Positions 42,201 through 47,785 of a stretch of DNA of 47,785 nt are shown in pieces. This DNA comes from Cytophagales bacterium (GTDB taxonomy: Bacteria; Bacteroidota; Bacteroidia; Cytophagales; JAHDFW01), in contig JAHDFW010000007.1 in NCBI GenBank assembly GCA_020627945.1, positions 4,039 to 51,823 on the forward strand. Reading direction: 5' to 3'. The notes under the pieces are model-generated. The model was given only the letters and a program-made list of their open reading frames with translations, had not been told where the DNA came from and made no database searches. The position numbers and the translations under genes were made by a program. Every line of letters begins with the position of its first letter. Position 1 is the stretch's first letter.

Positions 42201-45200
42201 TATTAGAACCTTGTTATGAACCAGGTATTGACGATGACACAACAGGAGGAGCTACATTAACCCTTTGTACAACGGACAATGGAAGATGTCAGACTTATTG
42301 TGATGATATGATTCTCAATATTACTCCTGCTCCAACATTTAACATGCCTCCACCAGATACATTCTGTTCAGATATTGGATCATACATTGTTTCAGTAACT
42401 GATTTGACAGTTGCAACTGGTGGACATTGGACATACAGTGGCATGCCTGATTCATTAGGTTCTCCATATGGTGATAGTTCATTAACTATAAGAACTTACT
42501 TCTCAGATGCTGATCGTGACACGGTTGATTTAGTTTATACTTTCTGTGCTGATCAAGGTAATGGTCGTTGTCAAGTTTATTGTGATACATTCACGCTTCA
42601 CTTAACTCCTGCCCCTACTTTAGATATTCTTGACTCAGCACTTTGTGCAAGTGATGATAGTTTAAGAGTTGGAGCTTCTTACACTATTGCAGGAGGAGTT
42701 GAATGGATTACACTAGGAGATGGATATTTTGTTGATTCCTTAGCGGACTCTACGTATTACTATTTCGGTAATCAAGATAAAATTGACCAAACTGTAATTC
42801 TTGTAGCCGAGACTAGAGATGTTGGAACATGTACCCCTATCTATGATACAGTGATCGTTAACTACACAGAACCATATGCTGTTACTGCAGGTCCTGATCA
42901 ATTAGTATGTAGCGATACCAGTGCGATTCAACTTGATGGAGGTCATAACACTCCAGTAACTTCAATCTTGTGGACCTCGCTCGGAACTGGCACACCAGTA
43001 TTCTCAAATAGTATTGATACCAATTCCACTTATATAGTTACTCCAGATGACATTGATTCAGGAGGCGTTGACATTGTAATTACTACTACTGTTGGAGGTC
43101 TTTGTCCAGAGTTAACAGATACCATGCGTATTAATATTTACCCTGCTCCTATTGTAGATGCTTCAGCACTTAATGCTTGTGCGGAAACAGATACTATAGC
43201 GTTAACAGGTACAGTAATTGATACAGCAGGAAATATTGGTACTGGTGTATGGAGCACAGTTGGAGATGGAATTAATAGTGGAGACGGTACTTGGTTCCCA
43301 AATACTACTACGTTAAACACTAACTATATAAGAGGATCAGCTGATTCCACTAATGGTACATTCCTGTTAAGGTTAACTGCTGACCCTTATGGTGATTGTA
43401 GAACGGTATTCGATACATTAAGAATCAACTTGATTCCTGTACCACAAGTATTCACTTCAGACACTGTTATATGTAAAGATGCCGATGAAATCGATCTTAA
43501 GGTTTATACGTTCTCAGATACAGTTAATACTTTAACTTGGTCTGGTGGAAACGGAACTTTTAGTATGGGAGACATATCCGCGGGCGTTGATAGTATCTAT
43601 AAGAACGATAGTTCTATGACTACCTATACTTTCAATCATCCAGCTGATACGAATGGAGTAGATTCGTTAGTTCTTTATGTTACAAGCGCGGGAGGAGAAT
43701 GTTCTGCAGTATTGGATAGCATTGTAATTAGATTTAATCCTGTTCCGATAGTTAATTCAACACCGGACGTAGCTTGTACAATTTTCGATACTATTAATCT
43801 TTCCGGTACAGTGCTAAATGCTGGTGGTGGAATTTGGTCTCATTCAGGTAACGGTAACCTAGAGTTTGCGAATACTATTTTAACAAACAACTATATTCCA
43901 AACGCTCTTGATACAACAGGAACTGCAGATTCGATCGTGGTTAGATTATGTTCAAGACTTGAAAATGGATGTAAAACTTACTGTGATTCTTCTGTAGTAT
44001 ACTTTACTCCTCCGCCAACTATATTTGCAGGTAACGACACTACCGTATGTGCTGATGTACTATGTGTGGACCTTAACGGGGTTTCAGTTGATACAACCGC
44101 TTCAGCTGGTGCGCGTTGGACCGTTGATGTAGGAGGTGTATTTGTTCCGAATGATTCAACATTCAACGGAGCTCAATATTGTTTCCCTGATACATTAATC
44201 AATGGTGACAATGACACTACTGCAACTTTAATACTTACTACTTATGGTAGTGGTAGATGTCCTGAGATTTCTGATACGTTATTAATGTCAATCACTCACC
44301 CACCATTGGTAAGTGCTGCAGACACTATAACAGTATGTGCCGATACATCTGGAATTCCTGTTGGAGTATTCAGTAACGATGTTCCTGATTCTATTGTATG
44401 GAGAGTTATCGAGGGTACGGGTACTTTTACCGATACGACCGCAGATACAACTATATACCAATTAACACAAGCTGATATCGACAGTGGTTATGCTATTGTA
44501 AGTTATTCTGCTTATGATATAGAAGGTTGTTTCCCTGTAGTTGATACGATTTACTTGGAAATTACTCCTGCTCCAACTGTGGATGCAGGACCTTCGGAAA
44601 TCTGTATTGATAATCCTACCGTACAACTGAATGGTACCATCACTCATAATGGTGTTTCAACACCGAATGATGGTTTCTGGACAAGTTCTACCCAAGGGTT
44701 AAATGGATTCACTGCTGGTAGTAGTGTAGCTAATTCATTCTACGCATTGGACCCTGCATCTGGAGATGTTAGTGGTGCTACTGTTGAGTTAATACTTACT
44801 ACAACTAACAATGGTCTATGTAGAACCTATAGAGATACAACAATTCTTAATATTATTCCTGCACCTTTTGCTGAGGCGGGTCCTAATTTTGCAATTTGTG
44901 GAGATCAAAATCAAGTGTGTATTACTGGTGCAAGTGTAACTACTACGAATAGCGTTTGGACAACTTCTACGGGAGACGCAAGTGGTTTTGTGGATGTAAA
45001 TGCGCCAAACACTTGTTATAATTTAAGTGCCGCAGATGCTGCAAATGGAGTTACTCTATACCTAACAACTACCTTCGATAACAGAGGTTGTAACCCAGGG
45101 TTTGATTCTCTAATTGTTCAGACTACTGCCCCTGCTGTAATTGATGCAGGTCTTCCAGATACGGTTTGTTATGAAAGTGCTCCGGGGGTTCCTAATACAG

Positions 45201-47785
45201 TTCAACTAAATGGTTCGTTCTCGTTTGATGTACCTGGTGCTGGTATTACATGGACCGCTGAAAACGGAGGTATCTTCAGTAGTGTTACAATGCCTGGACT
45301 AGGTAACACAGACACAACTGCTGTTTATAACCTGATCACCGCCGACTCTTGTGGAGCTATGATGCTGTATATTGAGAGTAATGGAACAGGAACCTGTCCT
45401 ACAGTTAGGGATTCAGTTGAAATATTTGTAAGATGTGTACCTGCCTTGACAGACAACGCCGATACAACAGTTTGTTCTGATATCGACAGTGTAGAGGTAT
45501 GTGTTACTCTTCAAAATGCAACTGGTGTAAACTGGACTACTAGTAGTACAACAGGAAGTTTCAGTAATAGTACATTGTTGTGTACTCAATACTTCCCGTC
45601 AATGGAGGATCGTAACGATGGTGTAGTAGAACTTACTCCTGCAACAACAGGAAATGAGCAATGTCAAACATATACTGAGAGTTTCTTATTGAACTTGACT
45701 CCTGCCCCAACGGTAGATGCGGGTCTTCCGCAAACTACATGTTCATGTGCTGGTGATAGTATATTCTTGAACACGGCTACGGCTACGGTCGCTAATTCGT
45801 TTGCATGGACAACCGATGGAGCGGGTACATTTGTAGACTCGACAGTTCTTAATGCTATCTACGTTCCAGCTTGTCCTGGAGATTCAGCGGTAACCATCAA
45901 CTTAATATTGGCTGCTTCGGATACTGTTACAGGATGTAAGACGTATATTGATACGGTTCAAGTTATATTCGAACCAGCTGTTGAGATTTCAGCTGGTGGA
46001 CCAACAGATACAGTATGTGCTGATAATAGAGTGGTTCAATTGAATGGTTCTGTTCTTGTGGCTCCTGGAGCTGAGTGGACAACTATTGATGGTGATGCTA
46101 ATCAGTTCAACCCTCTTCCGCCGAATATTGATACCGTAACATATACTCTGACTGATGCTGATACAACAAGAGGAGAAGTTACTTTCGTAATTAACTCTGC
46201 TGGATATGATAAATGTTTAACAGAGTACGATACTATAACAGTTTATATAGAGCAACCTCCAGTGTCTAGTGGTGGATTTGATGACACCATTTGTGCGGAT
46301 GAAATTGCCTATACATTATCTGGTGGAGTTTCCGTAAGTGGAACTGGTTTCTGGAGTACTTCTGGAGACGGGTCTTTCACCGTTGACAGTTCTCAATTAG
46401 ATGGTGATTACGTACTTGGAACTACAGATGCCATGGTATTCCACCCTACGGCTAATCAGATCTTCTTGACATTAACATCTACTAATAATGGAAGCTGTAA
46501 CGCTTCTCAAGATGTTGTTGAACTTATCGTAACTGCTTTACCAATAGTAAACGCTGGACTTGGAGGTTCAATCTGTCAGGATGATTCTACTTATGAATTC
46601 ATCGGTAACGGTGCGTATATATTAGATGGTGCATCTCAAGGTGTATGGAGCACAAGCGGTGATGGTAGATTTACTGATACGATCTTTAACTTCGGTAATA
46701 CCAATACCTACGTTCTTGGGCCTAACGATCTTCTTAGAGGAGACACAAGAGACTCTATCATGTTCGTGTTGACAACTTCAGATCATGGTCGTTGTGCACC
46801 TGTATCAGATACTATGTATGTGACTGTACTACCTAGACCTACGGTAAATGTAGATCTTACTCCAAACATGATTAATGACACTGTGACAATATGTGCAGAT
46901 CAGGATACGGTTACATTTGTTGGGCAGGTTACGAATACCCCTACTCAATTGTGGACTAGTATACCATTTGCATTGGCACCTTCACAACCATTTGATAATC
47001 CTACGGCACTTACGGTACTATATACTGTAGATGAGTCGTTGAAGCCTGCTGATGGTGCTAACTCTCCTACTTATGTTGGAATTACATTAAGAACAGTAGG
47101 AAACCAAAACGGTTGTCAAGAAGTAGAAGATGTACTTACGTTAGAAATAACTCCTAGACCTACGGTTACCGTTGTTGTTCCAGATTCAGTTTGTGCTGAT
47201 GTTGGATTCTTCGAAGTAGCTGGTGCTGTGGAAATTGCAAGTGGTGGAACATGGAGTTCTACGGACATAACAGGTTCGTTCGGTACTCCTACACTTTTAA
47301 ACACTGTTTATAACTATGGTACTAATGACCTTAACTTTGGTCAAGCTACCGTAACGCTTACTACAACTGGAAGTGGACAATGTAATGAGGTTTCTGCTAC
47401 TGAAGATGTACTGATTACTCCTGGTCCAGAAATTGGTGCAGGTACTGATATCACAATTTGTGCTGATACAGGTAGTGTTGTATTAAGTGGTCAAAGTTTT
47501 AACAGTGTAACAAGAGCAGTGCGTTGGATTTCTATTAATGGCTTCGGTACGTTTTCTGATCCTACTAGTCTAACAACTACTTATAACATTGCTCCTGCTG
47601 ATCTTCCAGAACGGGATGCTACAGTACCAACAGTATTGACATTTATACTACAGACAACAGACGTAGGCGATTGTCAAAATATCCAAGATACGGTACTTGT
47701 TATAATTGATCCAATTCCAGTTGTAACTGTAAGTGCAGGAGACATTTGTGCGGATTTAAGAGGACTTGAAGTAGTTGGTACTGAA
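33215..47785 (+). CDS. Giant secreted tandem-repeat surface protein (SprB/PKD-like repeat adhesin), truncated by the window end
   Basis: No stop was encountered while translating by hand from ATG 33215 (alternative ATG 33179, same frame) to 47785. Begins MKRFLFFATSCVLAFFVVTPTKAGGPATGC (signal peptide), then about 48 repeats of about 94 aa, e.g. PAPTVEAGDPIRICADAPATTLDGSVTVATGGAWTSNGQGTIADTANLNSLFTADSAGIVVLTLTTVGNGLCRPVSDNVVITI. Confidence 0.93.
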   Translation, partial: MKRFLFFATSCVLAFFVVTPTKAGGPATGCTTLPIVEDPTLGSDLNEHPCDDNVPVFVVDLRGDNDSLWDTRNFVGQDMETGTYNGIPINGFDQLDINLPLDGVGVRRHGDKDAPCETCCESNVINPDNESCVGIILYLDDAAAGMAFDIVSGATPGSGVLGYRFMYPDGNANPFDPGNIGCSPEYPANGTEICLAGGGPYYLSFCKPGANPNHFTIRSVPAPEVGPTDVVSEACLGKVWATGYNPATIQWTPVPTGSPWADSAVLTWMYSDSAYTSQTNGQFIDTLYVAIDENTALNFADSLPDSVFFEVCGSPFGSCDNLVICDTTMIRFVSNLEVEVTPKDPAICFGESFVTLFANGLNGDPPYIYNWYLDGDPVPVYVGIGDDDSINVFGSGAISAGQYVVTLLDQQGCSSNNDTTNVLVYPSPISIDVGPDTIACANDSCVQLSAEIVVAGGMIWETAGLTGSFSVNDSTDSVGVLNTTYCPGSSEVTNGSVELIGRTTENRTCAAEYDTLVLSFDPPPTVEAGPNDTVCANNLDVQLGGTFTNSTGGVWSGGTGDYSTFPQDPNAIYTPSDGDTIGGAFTLFWESTGHSTFCAPERDSLVITVVPSPIVDAGPDDTTCNNNYNTTLAAFSSTGTGVWRNANGDNSGFVDVNSPTSGYTPTAADELAGEAILIWESTNNGLYCVLEADTMRLAVNIAATATAPDDFNVCQNNPDFSVTGITNPTSLSVYWTTNMPGMFTGNDSTNYTVSYEPNVTVNDTGTYDLLFCIPNPGDACLLECDTTVVEVTPSPVVNACEGCGPFAYNFVCVDNCVSDQAAFSGLQGSFANQSFFPGSGIVWRVYYSTDLAGTNMQPVPDLDTRMTDSTLLTSDYCPGTEETPIFPNTGYRIRFEIRPTNVGNCLIQPATADMLVLPAPVVDLSPDLTLCENNLTSVTVSPNVSFAPNVTVGASSWTSNGSATGFSAPTSQTTDYNTPSDAVAGDSFNLKVCVNSLVLISGTQCPTICDSLTLDILAAPTAYAGLDQEVCANNPEATLTGDTTSGDSRGDLNFQWSNIFGTDGTFTTPTDLSTNYTPDASQVISNLTPPGDSTWCLEFTVADDSSFCAPVSDTVCIKATPSPLVEAGPPDTVCDNNRQAFLNGSVTEGGSAGVWSGGTNVFLPNSNTLVNAGYNPVTPDSVTLYLCSTDGVLNGCLEVCDSVKVYVTPSPTVNAGPDDTSCVNNPNITLQGTFDNTISGGIVWRSFDGTFLPASDSTNPNGTYQPSAAELGAGNTTSSVIISTTNSGNCFEVVDTVDLFYNPTPIVDAGNNVNSCSNNPIASISGTVINAGGGIWSTNSTDVTITSPTTLATDVNWTNGLPTAGDSVIMYLTSSDNANCLPVVDSMTIHYTPAPTVDAGPADTSCANNTQLCLNASMTLSTTALWSNYDAGGSFSGGSNTNLSVCYNPTQAEIDAGGVLFHITTTDNGNCLPVSDSVFLTIIESPTVDAGPPQTLCLDELPFTLNGSFTNDGLDPVPYGINWIVPAGGIISSVTNTGATYTPPSGDLPVIGATTPTTSDLYITTTGGRYCNAVTDSVTFTIMPRPVVEAGGDVVVCTDATSIDLSDSTLNVNSGTWSLGSGATGSFNAGQTQYLINLPGDSIGGDAITLIYCGDNPTYAGCGVYCDSIQVSFQSAPTAVVNAPGTVCNNDFPIGITATGSGAGSWSVRRIGGGASSATFGSLTALNTTVNPQPADVTAGNIIVRWTTDIIGSCPSFFAEDTINLLPGPIVEAGPDDTLCSDNLGVDLCGTITNAGGTGYWSVLLGQQPGTFINGPGALCPNRYLFSSGNYADGTVTLILQNDDLTFCPQATDTVVFTLTPNVIIDAGIDRTICGDQDTIQLSGSVATATGGTWTTNSTCNGPIGAFDDPNILSPIYTWCANDTVGSADSVVIYVTSTGNGLCTPVMDSMVLHVTPVPTVDAGPDDTLCYDELNITLNGSVTVAAQGVWTNNTTGPNSFTNGGVFNNPTGPVTYTITEEDSLANAAATWEFYLSTQGAGQCNNVMDTMLLTVLPAPVAIVQNDTSTCFDAGSFTLCGDMLNSTTGIWSSNGGGSFNGTETNVCGAVYTFSAGDTNTTIVFKLLTTDNENCFADSATFTLTITPSVIVEAGPTQTICATGDTIQLNGFVQNAGGGTWSNTTGGSFIDNIDLTTSYVRSPTDSTNGFTFVYLDSRLEGQCLPQRDSMRINFTPVPIVEAGPNDTICGDAGSVMFSGTVTNATGGHWSSSGDSAFFDNADTLNVTFVPSSNDTSQANQPLTIYLTSTGNGICQPVQDSLLLTITPIPRIGVDDFDTVCADVDTVYLSSTVVNADGVSWTTNGSGTLVDSAMLSAKYILSDSDTLNGSVRFFVTSTGNGLCNAYTEQLDLIITPAPVMDAGPGLTICRDQAAVNITGTVMFGTGVWSSSDPAGVFGDNTQLNTTYTHNTTDPLIPDTVTLTLRNTGVGLCREITDSLQVIINPIPIVDAGTVDTVCADSSSLVLNGTFSNAGGGVWTSPTNGIFSPDSTSTTPTYNFSPDDYTNGSVVLSWTATNTGVCDPVTDQIAINITPAPTVEAGDPIRICADAPATTLDGSVTVATGGAWTSNGQGTIADTANLNSLFTADSAGIVVLTLTTVGNGLCRPVSDNVVITIDPAPTVGAGPDQVVCADVTGVTMSGNFTNATGIIWRAFGTGSWQGNDSTSLGAVYLPSPLDITVGTIQITATTTDSITGCLSIVDTMAVVFSPLPTVDAGDAAACFDESGVTLTAVRTNAPGVIWSTSGSGGGSEFGGNTANDVTFFTPHPADVPGNIEVYVRTQVSGGCPAAHDTIQVQIRPEPLVEAGLDLVICEDEPSVIVGTTADTTNYNGPLEWFSSGATQGNFADSSLIPTQYDPSAIDLVNDSTIIYLCTTDNGLCPEVCDSLFIFYTPAPAVYAGPDLTRCADEDTVCLTGATVNTIPGGVIWTTDGDGSWSSNDSTILEPCYEPGIDDDTTGGATLTLCTTDNGRCQTYCDDMILNITPAPTFNMPPPDTFCSDIGSYIVSVTDLTVATGGHWTYSGMPDSLGSPYGDSSLTIRTYFSDADRDTVDLVYTFCADQGNGRCQVYCDTFTLHLTPAPTLDILDSALCASDDSLRVGASYTIAGGVEWITLGDGYFVDSLADSTYYYFGNQDKIDQTVILVAETRDVGTCTPIYDTVIVNYTEPYAVTAGPDQLVCSDTSAIQLDGGHNTPVTSILWTSLGTGTPVFSNSIDTNSTYIVTPDDIDSGGVDIVITTTVGGLCPELTDTMRINIYPAPIVDASALNACAETDTIALTGTVIDTAGNIGTGVWSTVGDGINSGDGTWFPNTTTLNTNYIRGSADSTNGTFLLRLTADPYGDCRTVFDTLRINLIPVPQVFTSDTVICKDADEIDLKVYTFSDTVNTLTWSGGNGTFSMGDISAGVDSIYKNDSSMTTYTFNHPADTNGVDSLVLYVTSAGGECSAVLDSIVIRFNPVPIVNSTPDVACTIFDTINLSGTVLNAGGGIWSHSGNGNLEFANTILTNNYIPNALDTTGTADSIVVRLCSRLENGCKTYCDSSVVYFTPPPTIFAGNDTTVCADVLCVDLNGVSVDTTASAGARWTVDVGGVFVPNDSTFNGAQYCFPDTLINGDNDTTATLILTTYGSGRCPEISDTLLMSITHPPLVSAADTITVCADTSGIPVGVFSNDVPDSIVWRVIEGTGTFTDTTADTTIYQLTQADIDSGYAIVSYSAYDIEGCFPVVDTIYLEITPAPTVDAGPSEICIDNPTVQLNGTITHNGVSTPNDGFWTSSTQGLNGFTAGSSVANSFYALDPASGDVSGATVELILTTTNNGLCRTYRDTTILNIIPAPFAEAGPNFAICGDQNQVCITGASVTTTNSVWTTSTGDASGFVDVNAPNTCYNLSAADAANGVTLYLTTTFDNRGCNPGFDSLIVQTTAPAVIDAGLPDTVCYESAPGVPNTVQLNGSFSFDVPGAGITWTAENGGIFSSVTMPGLGNTDTTAVYNLITADSCGAMMLYIESNGTGTCPTVRDSVEIFVRCVPALTDNADTTVCSDIDSVEVCVTLQNATGVNWTTSSTTGSFSNSTLLCTQYFPSMEDRNDGVVELTPATTGNEQCQTYTESFLLNLTPAPTVDAGLPQTTCSCAGDSIFLNTATATVANSFAWTTDGAGTFVDSTVLNAIYVPACPGDSAVTINLILAASDTVTGCKTYIDTVQVIFEPAVEISAGGPTDTVCADNRVVQLNGSVLVAPGAEWTTIDGDANQFNPLPPNIDTVTYTLTDADTTRGEVTFVINSAGYDKCLTEYDTITVYIEQPPVSSGGFDDTICADEIAYTLSGGVSVSGTGFWSTSGDGSFTVDSSQLDGDYVLGTTDAMVFHPTANQIFLTLTSTNNGSCNASQDVVELIVTALPIVNAGLGGSICQDDSTYEFIGNGAYILDGASQGVWSTSGDGRFTDTIFNFGNTNTYVLGPNDLLRGDTRDSIMFVLTTSDHGRCAPVSDTMYVTVLPRPTVNVDLTPNMINDTVTICADQDTVTFVGQVTNTPTQLWTSIPFALAPSQPFDNPTALTVLYTVDESLKPADGANSPTYVGITLRTVGNQNGCQEVEDVLTLEITPRPTVTVVVPDSVCADVGFFEVAGAVEIASGGTWSSTDITGSFGTPTLLNTVYNYGTNDLNFGQATVTLTTTGSGQCNEVSATEDVLITPGPEIGAGTDITICADTGSVVLSGQSFNSVTRAVRWISINGFGTFSDPTSLTTTYNIAPADLPERDATVPTVLTFILQTTDVGDCQNIQDTVLVIIDPIPVVTVSAGDICADLRGLEVVGTE
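34500..47785 (+). repeat. Tandem protein-coding repeat array, about 48 units of about 280 nt
   Basis: Unit starts read at about 34500, 34785, 35050, 35320, 35600, 35970, 36270, 36580, 36845, 37125, 37395, 37670, 37970, 38240, 38515, 38800 ... 46545, 46840, 47160, 47420, 47715. Each opens with a P-x-V-x-A-G / [TV]-C-[AG]-[DN] motif. Confidence 0.9.

Noticed and set aside
34057-47304. Many minus-strand ORFs (e.g. 36439..37071, 40954..41208, 47116..47304)
   Set aside because: They lie antisense to the long + frame and repeatedly encode 'SPASTVGAGV'-like strings, which are just the reverse complement of the PAPTVDAG repeat hinge. Shadow ORFs.
34500-47785. Regular ~280-nt periodicity considered as CRISPR or non-coding tandem repeat
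   Set aside because: Units diverge at DNA level but are conserved in protein frame, with no short identical repeat/unique spacer pattern.
1-47785. Search by eye for rRNA, tRNA, transposases, integrases, phage genes and known defence systems
   Set aside because: None recognised. Absence of tRNA is not proven without a covariance-model scan.

Overview
The window looks like a Bacteroidota chromosome segment, probably Flavobacteriales-like (inferred from gene content, T9SS proteins and TAnnTTTG-type promoters). Positions 1-32.7 kb hold about 25 ordinary protein genes: accC-like and serC; a T9SS-sorted orphan; a TPR protein; gyrA; ispG (long form); a PA0069-type radical SAM protein; trmB; folC; a tonB/exbD/exbB-like set; a TPR / outer-membrane-barrel / SPOR cluster; two TonB-dependent receptors; comB; gcvT; an SGNH hydrolase; rnhB; a NUDIX hydrolase; and a PorP/SprF-family gene. 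The right third (about 33.2 kb to the window end) is one uninterrupted + strand reading frame of more than 4,850 codons. The ORF track omits it because its stop lies outside the window. It encodes a giant secreted repeat protein: signal peptide, about 430-aa N-terminal region with one SprB/PKD-like unit, then about 48 tandem repeats of about 94 aa starting 'P-x-P-T-V-D-A-G-P-D-D-T-V-C-A-D'. It is divergent from the porP/sprF gene, so it is a likely T9SS giant surface adhesin. The most interesting signals are: (1) the cysteine pattern of the repeats, with one near-invariant Cys pair plus optional extra pairs that appear and disappear together; (2) a ~160-nt strongly structured, 6S-like ncRNA candidate at 8842-9000; (3) an identical ~36-bp GAAA-tetraloop terminator on both sides of an orphan T9SS cargo gene. 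All product names are from reading translated sequence by eye; no database search was possible.
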